DNA of 64,000 nt from Hetaerina americana (Eukaryota > Arthropoda > Insecta > Odonata > Calopterygidae): contig JAKTNV010000001.1 of NCBI GenBank assembly GCA_022747635.1, positions 46,260,446 to 46,324,445 of the forward strand, in the 5' to 3' direction. Under the pieces are notes generated by a model. That model made no database searches, was not told the origin of the DNA, and saw only the letters and a list, made by a program, of their open reading frames with translations. The first letter of the stretch is position 1, and the number at the start of each line of letters is the position of its first letter. Both the position numbers and the translations under genes were made by a program. Positions 12,801 through 24,800 of the stretch are shown here, in pieces.

Positions 12801-15800
12801 AAAACCGTCATCTGCCATGCTGAATCAACATGGATAGAACTTGAAAACACTTGACTCATGACAGTATGTAAATTAGTTATAAAGATGATATTTTGATGAT
12901 GAAGATGATATTTTATGAAAGTATGACACAAACAAGATATGTATAAAAAGTATCAGCAACAATTTTTTCCTGTGTGCGTGAAGTGCTGAATTCAGACCAT
13001 CGGTGTGTGCACATGATCGCAGATCATATTGGCATTGATAAGATGACAGAGCACACTATTGTCACTGAAAATTTGGCAATGCAAAAGATCTGCACTAAAC
13101 TTGTCCCAAAGCTCTTGATGGATGACCAAGAGCAGTGAAGTGTCTGCTTGCAAAAACCTTTTTTATGGCATTGCGAAGATTCCCCAGCCCCCTTATAGTC
13201 ACAACTTGGCACCAACAGACTATTTCCTATTCTCAAAAGTGAAATCCTACCTCAAAGGACACCACCATAGGACCCTAAATGCTGTCGAAGAAGCTTGCAC
13301 GCTTGCCCTTGAGGACCTTCCGGGATCCACCTAACAGGGAGCCTTTTTGTTGAGGAAAAGCCATTGGCAAATATGCGTGTCGTCAATCAAGGGTTGTACT
13401 TTGAAGAATTTTGAGGCATTGTAGCAATATCTGAAATTAATCTATTTTTCCTAAACTTTTTATACAAACCATGTATGACAATATTTTGGCAAAATGTGGG
13501 CCATCTAAGAACCACATACATCACCTAGAGCTTCATTCTCAAAAGGTTTGCGTATCTCATTGGAGGCTAACAACTACCCATACTACGGTTCTGAGCAAAA
13601 TCGGAGGAGTCAAGGGGAATGTTTGGCGGCATAAACTTCAAATTATAAAAAGACTGTAAGGCATGCATGCATTTTATGACAAGCTTAAGCAATATTTTTC
13701 ATGACTACAATTACAAAGTTATGTGCAGCTGGATAGGTAAATTAAGAACTGCATTGTTAACTGTGTTGCCTCATTCTGTAGCCAAATTTCCTCATCAAAC
13801 TGACTGAACTCGTTCTGACAAAAAATGCTTTTAATTTCAAAATTAAAATCTAATCACAAACAAAATGCACTAAATTAGGCATGTGTATGGCATCTGCATA
13901 CGCCAATATTTTTATGGGATAACTCAAACACAACTCTTTCCACCAACAAACCTTTAAATCACTCTTCGGGGCGCACTACATTGAAGACATTTTCCTCCTT
14001 TGGTATCATGGATGCGAAACTTTATCCTCCTTCATTTCCTCTCTTAACTCCTCCTCCTAAATATCTTTCTCTTCATCTATTTCTTATTCAAACATTGCTT
14101 TCCTCGATATCGACATTCACCTCCAGATCAATAAATATAACACCTTTGCCCACATTAAACTGACCAACAACCAACAAAACTTTCACTTCAAGATCTGCCA
14201 CCCACCACATACGAAATGCTCCATCCCTTTTTCACTCTCAGTCTGCGGCCACTGCCTCTGCAACAACATCCCCAACCAACAGTATTACATCAGCCAACTA
14301 CGCGAATCTCTCAGGAAAGGTGGGTACCCGGAAAAACTATTAAATAATAAAATCCTCAAACCTTCAACCCGATACACTGATCTTCCCAAACCAACCCACA
14401 CGAAATGCCCTAACTAAATCACTAATTTCTTCCACAGACCTGACAAAATCAAACATATAATCCCTGAACTTTTCCCAATTATTCATAACAGTCAGTCCAC
14501 ATCACCTTTATTCCCACATTGTCCCTTGATTTTGTTTAAACCCCCATTGAACTTGCGAGACATCTTCAAGTCTACAAGACCACCTGCGGGTCCCTTGTTC
14601 TTTCATCGCCCCGCTCCACACCATGCAACTGCCCATGTTGCCATCTTCTTCGATTCGCCACCTCCCTGACTACCAAATACCAAATCAAGAGTTACTCCTT
14701 CGCCAACTGAACTTTAAAAAATATCATATACTGCCTCCCCCATAACTTCGGTGCTCCTTCTACGTGGGTGAATGCACCACCATTCTTTCCCTCAGTATGA
14801 TTAACCACCGCTACTCCACTAAATATCCAACATTCCTAAATTATCACATACCTACCCACACTGCTTCCCAGGACCAATCTTTGGATGACTGCTCCTGTTT
14901 CATTGATTGAAACCCTTCCTCATTCGACAAGCAGTATAGAGGTGAGAACATGTGAGATAGCACATATCTGGGTGCTTCAGTCATTTAATCCTCCCAGACT
15001 CAACTCAACCCACTGCAACCATCCAATAGCTGCCCACATATCCCCTCTCACCCCCTTGTCCACATCCTATGCATCCCTTAACTCTCCCCCCTTACCCTCC
15101 CATGAACACATCCTCTCTGCTCTACCCCCGAGAATGGCATTCTGATGATGATGGCCATGCCATTGAAACGTCAACTAGATATGTGAGTGTCCTTTCTCTG
15201 CATTTTTGTGCATAAACGTTTTAATCAAAGATTATTAAGGTGGTCTTAAATAAATTTTAAATAAAAACATAGCTTTTCCAAAATTTGAGAAACACAATAT
15301 AAATTTTAGATAACTATAATTAATATTGTGCTTAAACATGCATAAACCATAGGAATTTCCACAATTACAGAAAACATATACTTAATACATTTTTTTGAGG
15401 GCCTGGGTTTGATTCCTGGGCAAGCCTCTCTGGGTACCCTCAGCCCTACTCAAGCTATATGATTTTTCAGGTACCAGAACTTCCTGGGAAACCATAACCG
15501 GCACAGGGTAAGAAACTGTCCCCCCTACCCTGATGTGTGAATTTCCCATATCATTGGACTCCAACTGGGTGAACTCTACTATTAATTACCAAAACAAGCT
15601 TCGGGTTGATTACTATATCTAAGGTTTTTTAATACACTTCCTGTTCTTGAGAATGATTGTTCCCTCAAAAATTTAAAGTACAATTATCACAGTATAAAAT
15701 TGGCCAAGTTAAACATTATGACAATATTACAGGATATTGGCACTGGATATCAAGATGGAATATTGAAATTAATGTTACTTTGAAATTGTGTTTCTTTAAT

Positions 15801-18800
15801 TTTTAACGTCCATACAGAAAGTACATGGACAAAATTTAACATTAGAAAGCTGATGATTCAATGAGCAATTGATTTCCGATTAAATTCCACCGTGAGCAAA
15901 TTCAACAAATGACGAACCTGTTCTATTTATTCTGTCTGCAACAGTAAAAATTTGAAGGGAAATGTAAGTATAAATTTGTAATAATTTGAGTGAAAAATTC
16001 TAAATCATGTTGTTTTGTATCAGTTTTGCTACATCTGAGAGCACACAAGTGATGAAATGTGTATCAAATTATAAAAACTCAACCTTTGCATGTATAGAAT
16101 ATAGGATAGAATTCTTACCATAAAGTTTCCATATTTGATGATGTTTTACTATAAAATTTTTCTAAGGCCCAAAAAGCAAAGGTCTTCTGGATGGCTTTCC
16201 ATGATTTAGCACCACAAACCTAAAATTAAGTCCAGTAAATCAGCCTATTAATGAATGATAACAAAATAATATGAAATTAAAATATTAACAATTTCAACTC
16301 CTTAATAATCATTACTAAAAATGTTCAAAAATTTAGTTCACCAAGCCCAACATCTTCCTTTCCAAAATATATTGCTAATCCAAAATTAATGTTTCAAGAC
16401 TTATAGTTCAACCTAACTCGTTAGTTTCACTTTTCCAAATTGAGTAGGTGTAAGTTGGCCTGAGGATGATGTAGGCAGGAGAATGAGTTACGTCATAAGG
16501 AGATTAGATCATTAGTATAATGGGAAGAGTTCACCCCAGCCGTACTCTTATAAATGGGCAAAGGATGGGTGGGGGATATTGGAGAAAATAGAAACAGTAA
16601 ATCGATAAAAATTATAAAATTAAATAATTAACTGAAAATAAGACTAACAATAAATATAGTAAAAAACTGAAAATAATTGAAATATTTAAATACCGCAACC
16701 GGTTAGAACAATGAAATGGAGGGGAAAAAAAATTAATTTTTTTTAATACTAAAAAAGTGAAAATTAATCACGCATTCTCTAGCTTGGATGTACTATGCAG
16801 CAGTGATCCTTGCTAGTCGCATACACTCTCACATGGGAAAAACAAAATGGCGCCTTTAACAACTCTTCTCGTAGAGCCCGCTCAAAAAAACGAAAAACAT
16901 TCCGTGAATAAGTGCAAAATCTGTCAAAAAGGTGTAAAAAAGGGCATAAGATGTGATAAGTGTTTTTCATGGATTCATACTAAGTGTGCTCAAGTGGAAA
17001 GTTATGAAATCTCAGAAGATAGTGACTGGATGTGTACCTCGTGTTCGGAAGAAGAGAAGTTCGCCAAGCATAAGCAGGAGATTGAATCTAAGGACAAAGT
17101 TATATCCATTTTAATGAAGGATTTGGCCGCACTTCAAGAAAAAAATAAAAAGTGGGAACTGGAAACTAAGAAATTGGAAAGGGAACTTGCGTTCTACAAA
17201 GAAAACGGTCCATCGGTTGTTGGTAAGAAGTTGGCTAAATCAACAACAACTGTCCCTTTCAAATCTAAATTTGTTTGGGAAAATACGAAGCGAAATAACG
17301 TTGAAAGTGGTGAAAATGCGAAAAAAAGTGCCTCTGTTACCCCTTTGATCCGTGCTGAAACAAGCTCTACTTCCCCAAGTGTTTTTCAACCCGGAAAAGT
17401 TATTCTGAATGAAAGTGAAAATGTAAAAAAAAAGGCCTCTGTTACCCCTTTGATCCGCGCTGAAACAAGCTCTACGTCCCCAAGTGTTTTTCCATCCGGA
17501 AAAGTTATTCTAATAGGTGATTCCATTGTGAAACATGTCCATATCACAGGGGTGGAAAAAAAAGTGTTCTGTGGAATCAAAGCTGAGCAAATGAGTCGAA
17601 AGGTGGAAGAAATCGCTCAAAATGTGAAAACCAACGAGATAGATACGATTTTTCTTCATGTGGGAACAAACAATCTTCGAAACTCAAGATCGCCTGATGA
17701 AGTAATGGGAGAAATGTATGAGCTCATTAGGTGCACAAAGAAACATTTCTCCAAATCAGTTATTGTGGTAAATAGTATTTTACGTCGACGAGATTTCGAC
17801 CTTAGTTATATCCAAAACGTAAATGATAATCTTAGATGGGCTTGTGGTGCTCTTAAGGTTGTATTCTGTGATGTAAACAAACGTATAAATGATCACTGCT
17901 TAGCTCACGATGGCTTGCATTTAAATCGCAAAGGGGCATATCTGTTAGGTAAGGCAATTGAAAATGTAGCAAATATTTGTGCATACAAGGGAAACGGAAA
18001 ACGGAGGTAGCCCGTGTCAATATAATCAGTACCCCCAATCAAAATACAAAAAATATAGTTGATTGCACAAAAAATTGCTCGGTAAAGCTTCTACATCAAA
18101 ACATTCAATACATAGCAAATAAAAAGCTGGAAATTGAGATCCTATTGCAGGAAGAGAGGCCGGATTTTCTTTGTATAACGGAGCACGGCCTAAAAGATAA
18201 TGAAATGAAAAGTCTAAAGCTTGGGGATTATTTTCTTGTCGATCATTTCTGTAGGGAAAGAAACAAAGGTGGCGGTGTTGCATTTTTCGCCAAAACTTGT
18301 CTTGAATCAGTAACCAGAGCCTATAAAAACTTAAAAAATAGAATCGGCGAAGAAAAGGGATTTGAAATAACCTTGTGCAAATGGCCCAAGACAAATGAAA
18401 CTTATTTTTTTATTGGTCTGTACAGATCTCCAAGTTCAGCAGTCGATAAATTCCTCAAAAAAATGGATAAAATACTTGAGAAAGTTGTCAAGAAAAACAA
18501 TAAAATTATCATTGCTGGGGACCTGAATATAGATGTCTCAAAAGATAACAGCTCTACTCAAAAGCTAAAAGAAATACTTCTCTGCTACAGTGTTCAGCTA
18601 ACTATTTTTACCCCAACCAGAGAGTCATCTCACTCAGAAACTGTTATTGACAACATAGCTACAAATCTACCAGAGCATAACTTCAAATCTCTAGTTTTGG
18701 AAACTACTATCTCAGACCATCATGCACAAATTATTGAATTTAACGCACACACTCTAACAGATAGAAGTGACAGAGACACAGATACAGTGTACACACGTAT

Positions 18801-21800
18801 ATACTCACAGGAAAATATGAATCTATTTAAATGGGAGTTGAAGAGTGTTGACTGGGCAGCAGTACTAAATGCAACTCTAGTTACAAACAAGTTCAAAGAA
18901 TTTCAATCAATTATTGAGTACTACTGGGATATTTGTTTCCCATTGAAAAAGCTAGCCATAAAAAATAAATCTGCAAATAAAGGATATAACTGGATAACAA
19001 ATGAGGTTCTGACTGCTAGAAATAGGCTTGACTACTTAACTAAGGCTAGTAAAGTGGATGCCAGTCTGGTACCCTTAAGAAATAAAATGAAGTCCGAGTA
19101 CAGGATGCTGCTTAGGAAAGCAAAAAATGACCATGTCCAACAAATTATTTCGAATTCTACCAATCAAACAAAAGCGTTGTGGTCTGTAGTAAATAATGAA
19201 AATTCCAGGAAAATATCAGAGCCCGCGAAAAATAAATGCTTCTCAATAACAATTGATGGAAAAGAAATTAGAGATCCTCAAAATGTGGCAAATGAATTCA
19301 ATAATTTCTTTGTAGATATCATTGGCGAAACAACAGCGCAGAAAAACATTCTAAATGATAGCATAGAAAAATTAATGTACATTAGTGAATCAATTTACTT
19401 AAATCCCACCACAGAAAATGAAGTCAGAAATGTAATCAAGAAACTAAAAAACAAAAAATCCAGTGGGCATGATGGCATATCAAATTATCTAATAAAACTT
19501 TGTCAAGAATCCTTCACTTTACCTATTACCAATATAGCCAATGAATCGTTTCTAACTGGGCAATTTCCTGAAGAATTAAAAATAACCAAAGTTATTCCAC
19601 TACACAAAAAGGGAGCCAAAGACCAACTGAATAATTACAGGCCAATCTCACTAATTTCATGTATTTCAAAAATACTTGAAAAATTGATGGAAGAAAGACT
19701 ATTAAAATTCCTCATAAAAAATAAAGTTCTTTCTCAGTCACAGCATGGCTTCACAAAAAATAAAAGTGTAGAAACTGCATGCAGTGATTATGTCACTAAA
19801 ATTGCCCAAGCTTTAAGTGATAAAAAGCATGTTATAGGGGTTAACATGGATCTATCAAAAGCCTTTGATTCTGTAAAATCTAGCATTCTTTTAACTAAAC
19901 TAGAACATTATGGTATCAGGGGAGTAGCTCATCATTGGCTTACATCTTTTTTGGAAAATAGGAAACAGTATGTAGAAATTGTCGGAAAAAATGGTGCTAC
20001 CTACAAATCAAAAATGAAAACTATTAAATATGGTGTTCCACAAGGTTCTGTATTAGGGCCTTTACTTTTCCTGGTGTATGTGAACGACATTGAAAAAGCC
20101 ATAATCTCTCCAGAGAATAATAACGTGGTGCTCTATGCAGATGACATAAGTCTAATAGCAGGTCATACTAAATCATCTCAATTAGAAATAGACATGTATG
20201 CTATGGCGAATTCAGTCGCTCAATGGCTGCATGTAAATAATTTACAACTTAATGCAAGAAAAACAGTTTACTTGGTATTTAGTAATAGAGACCTTCAGTC
20301 AAATATTTCTGTAGAAATAGAAAACCAATTGATTACTGAGTTAGAACATACCACTTTATTGGGTTTAGAAATAGACAACAAGTTAAGCTGGAGGTTTCAA
20401 ATGGAAAAATGTAGTAAAAAATTATGTTCAGCCCTATTCCTTTTAAAAAATCTTGCCAACTACTGTAATACAGAAGTATTAATCCCAGTATATCATGGTA
20501 TATTTGAGTCCATAGCTCGATATGGCATAGTCTGCTGGGGGAGTTCAGCACATGGAAACATCAACAGAATACTCACACTTCAAAAACGTGTGTTAAGGGT
20601 TATATTTAAACTAAATGCAAGAAAATCCTGCAGGGAGTATTTCAAATGTCACAAAATCATGACCATTCCCAGTATATATATGTATAATGTGATATTGTAT
20701 GCCTGCACGAAAACACCTTCACTGATCAGAAATAGGGACGTTCACAAGCACGACACCAGGGGCAAGGAAAATCTTCATAATGGCCATTGCAGAGTAGCAG
20801 TACTAAAAAAAACCCCAGAAGTTTCAGGAAGACTACTGTTTAATCGGCTTCCTGAAGAGTTAAAACGAATACTCCCCCAAGAAAATAAATTCAAAAAAAT
20901 GTTAAAACATTTCTTTTTAAATAATGTTTTTTATAGCGTCCAAGAGTACACAGAAAGAGCCAATGTAGGAAATTCAACTTTTTTAAATCCTTAATACTCA
21001 TATATGTCATGTACATTATTATTCCTAAGAACCTGTATACAATTGATGTAATTTGACGAAGCCCATACAATTATGTATTGTTCTATGGTGAATAAAACTA
21101 TCTATCTATCTATCTATCTCACCCTATCAGGGCTTACGAGAGGTTTCCCTCAGCGTCAGGGGCCCACCAATCACACGTATTGAAATAAAATTAAGAAATA
21201 TAATAAACGAAAAATGATCACGCGCTCTCTAGCTCGGATGTACTATATAGCATTGATCCTTGCTAGTCACAGGCACTCACCTTCAATCAGGGCTTAGGAG
21301 AGGTTCCTTCTGCGCCAGTGGCCCGTCAGTCACACGTATAATAATAAAGGCAAAATAATCACGCACTCTCTAGCTTTGATGTACTAAGCAGCAGTGATCC
21401 TTGCTAGTCGCATACACTCCCACTCTATCAGGGCTTACGAGAGGTTTCCCTCTGCGTCAGGGGCCCACCAATCACACGTAGTGAAATAAAATTAGGAAGT
21501 ATGTGACTGACGGGCCACTGGCGCAGAGGGAACCTCTCCTAAGCCCTGATTGAAGGTGAGTGCCTGTGACTAGCAAGGATCAATGCTATATAGTACATCC
21601 GAGCTAGAGAGCGCGTGATCATTTTTCGTTTATTATATTTCTTAATTTTATTTCAATACGTATGATTGGTGGGCCCCTGACGCAGAGGGAAACCTCTCGT
21701 AAGCCCTGATAGGGTGAGAGTGTATGCGACTAGCAAGGATCACTGCTGCATAGTACATCCAAGCTAGAGAATGCGTGATTAATTTTCACTTTTTTAGTAT

Positions 21801-24800
21801 TAAAAAAAATTAATTTTTTTTCCCCTCCATTTCATTGTTCTAACCGGTTGCGGTATTTAAATATTTCAATTATTTTCAGTTTTTTACTATATTTATTGTT
21901 AGTCTTATTTTCAGTTAATTATTTAATTTTATAATTTTTATCGATTTACTGTTTCTATTTTCTCCAATATCCCCCACCCATCCTTTGCCCATTTATAAGA
22001 GTACGGCTGGGGTGAACTCTTCCCATTATATTTATACGGCCGTAGTTACCATTCGCTTTGTATATAGATCATTAGTGGTCACGCATATGTCTCTCATTCT
22101 TAAGTAAAGGCTACATTTCCTGGACTAAGACTACAAACTGTTATTTGTGAACAATTTTTTCATTTCAATAGGCCTTTAATAAAAATGACTATACAGGGCT
22201 GGAGGTCGTCTAGATTATTCAAGATTTTAACACACTCTAATACATGGACCCCATTAAATCTTGTGCTCCAGAGACTGCCGATTAAATCTACCCTGACAAC
22301 GACTTAACTCTTCTTACTTTCTGACAACTGTTTCACCTTCCTGTATAATGCACCAATTTCACCCTCTCTCTGTTAACTTTCCATATCCTCACATTTCATC
22401 TTCCACCACACATATTTTGTCCCACTTGTTTTGTGCCTCAATTTATTATAGAAGACTTTATACTTCCTTCTACTAAACTCAGGGTATATATTCTTTCATT
22501 TTCTTCTTTCATGTATCTTTCCAATCACCTCACATGTAATCCATGGTTTCCTTGCCATTTTCCGGTTAAATATTCCCATAGTTTCTTTGGCGATTTTCGA
22601 TGCCCTTTTTTTTAAACGTAATTTTTTTGCCCTGCAGGTTCCCAGTTTTCCTCTAAATAGAACCCAGCTCTCTTTCCTTAGTCATGATTTCCTCGGCAGC
22701 CTACTGATATGCCTTCCATGTTGATACGATTAGTGCTTCTACATTCTATTTCGAAGACCATCTCCCCTGTTTTATGCTTAAGCTTCATTTTTACTAAATT
22801 ATGATCTGAATCCGCTCTCATGAAACTGTGCAAATTGATCACGCTGTTCCTAAATCTGTGCTTGACGATAATATAGTCTAACTGATACCTTCCTGGATCC
22901 CAAAGTATTTTCCAAGCATATCTATGCTTTCCTGGTGTCTAAACCATGTGTTGGTGATGATTAACCCCAGTTTCCTGCAGAACATTATTGCTTTCTCCCT
23001 GTAGCCATTTCTTACTCCTAAACCATAGCCCCATATCTCAATACTACTATCTCCTATACATCTTCCTTCCTTTCTACTGTAATATACCATTTCCCCATCA
23101 TTATGAAATGTTTCCGCCAAAAACACCTGCAAATATTTCCCCTAATTCATCATTTACCCTTTTCTTCTTCCCTACAATTCCTTGGTGACATATAGATCTT
23201 AACAATGGCCAAGTTCATCAGTTTAGCTTTACTTCTATTGATAATAATCAATCACTCACTTGCGCTATGTTTACTGTGCTATTTCATACCATTTGATATT
23301 TTTTTCATACCTTTTATGCTTTTTCATAATTTTGCCACCCTTCGCTAACTCTCTTCTCCTCTGCTATACATGAAAGTCAAGTTTCTATGCTATTTAAACT
23401 GACAGAATAAAGGATACCTTACCATGAGCCCCAAGATTCATTATTATTTTACTCATAACAAGCAAAAATTTATTACTTTATAGAGGACCCTAATACTTCT
23501 GAGCATAAATGGATATTGATGAAAACTTTATAATTAAGACATACCTTTTTTTCATCAATTTCCTTCCATAGGTCTTTGCATTTTAGGATATACATAATGA
23601 CCTGATGTAATTCCTTCTGCGACAGTGTTGTAACAGGATAATCTATACCACATAGTGCTCCATTTTTTCTTACAGATTGAGCTGAACCACCATTATCTGG
23701 AATAAATCTGATTATATTATGCTGAAAAACTTATATGATTGCAAACAAGTTACATCGATGAGCAAACCTTACTTTAAAGCACAGTATTAAGGTACCATTA
23801 TCAAAAATTGGAAAAAATATCAAACTTTTGAAACAAACCGTCTTGAATTCTATTACCTATCTCCCTTATGATGAAACTATATGAATAATATTAGCCACAA
23901 TAGGAGGGTAATCCCAGAAGTACCCGACCCAACAAATAAAACACAAAAATTTTGGAAAAAAATGTATTATTTTTTCAACGCAATCTCCTTTCAGCTCTAT
24001 ACACTTTTCCCAGCGATGTTCAATAAGTTCAATAGACTTTTTATAATAAGAACTGTCTTGCTCCTCTAAATAGCCATGAACTGCCACTGCCATCACTCCT
24101 TCACGGTTTGAAAATCTTTGACCACGGAGCCATTTTTTCAAGTTTGCAAACAGAAAATAATCCGAGGGGACTAAATCTGGGGAATAGGGTGCATGAGGTA
24201 GAAATTCTAACTTTTAACCATTCAAACAATGAATTTTGGCCATTGAAATAACAGATATGTGAGCTGGTGGATTGTCTTGATGAAACAAAACTTTCTTCTT
24301 AGCCAAATGCAGCTGCTTTTGCTTGATTTCCTCTTTCAAATGTGGCAATCAGTTCGCATAATACTCACTGTTGATAGTTTGTCCTTTTTCAAGATAGTCA
24401 ATGAAAAATATCCCACGCACATCCCGAAAAACCGACATGACCTTGCCTACAGATGAGAAACTGTCTTCGTCTTCTTTGGAGCTGGTTCTCCCTTTTGAAT
24501 CCATTGTTTTGATTGTTCTTTTGTTGCGGGTGTGAAGTAATGGACCCATGTTTCATCCATGGTTATGAAACAGTGCAAAAATTCTGCTTTGTTGCTGTGA
24601 AACTTTGCTAAACCATCAATTGAAACATCTTCACGACACTGGTTTGGCTCGAGTGTACCGCTGCTTCTAAATTCCTACTGCCTGCTAGCTCGTGCACTTT
24701 CAGTTGACCATCATCCAGTATCACTTTGTGAATTTTCTTCACCGTTTCTGGAGTCGTCACCTCATTTGGTCGACCAATGCAATGCTCGTCTTGACAGCTC

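Larger units (their letters stand above)
16833..21116 (+). mobile_element. CR1-like LINE, nearly intact, nested in foldback arm
   Basis: The element carries intact ORF1 and ORF2, a 120-bp 3' UTR and a terminal (TATC)n tract. It is flanked by TCTCAC at 16,827-16,832 and 21,117-21,122. The intact right arm of the foldback has a single TCTCAC at the matching place, which proves a 6-bp target-site duplication. The 5' UTR is only 14 nt, so the extreme 5' end is probably truncated. The open frames indicate a young insertion, later than the foldback. Confidence 0.9.
16516..22030. mobile_element. foldback (long-inverted-repeat) transposon, interrupted by a LINE
   Basis: The left arm is 16,516-16,832 plus, after the LINE, 21,123-21,335. 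It is the reverse complement of the right arm, about 21,505-22,030, at near identity (arm about 530 bp). The arms are built from repeats of about 150 bp, each containing ctctctagct, ggatgtacta, tgatccttgctagtc, gcttacgagaggt and ggggcccaccaatcacacg. The loop (21,336-21,504) is a third, single unit. There is no transposase. The direct repeat AGATCATTAGT flanks it at 16,506-16,516 and 22,066-22,076, suggesting a 9- to 11-bp target duplication with 35 bp of extra sequence at the right. It lies in RAP1 intron 3. Confidence 0.85.

Noticed and set aside
21123..21500. Regularly spaced repeats of about 150 bp that could suggest a satellite or CRISPR-like array
   Set aside because: They are the subrepeats of the foldback arms, inverted at 21,505-22,030, and the genome is animal.
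23545..23696. RAP1 exon 3 starting at acceptor ttattccag
   Set aside because: That boundary leaves the wrong phase after exon 2; the AG 11 bp further upstream restores the frame and gives a better match to the BRCT end.
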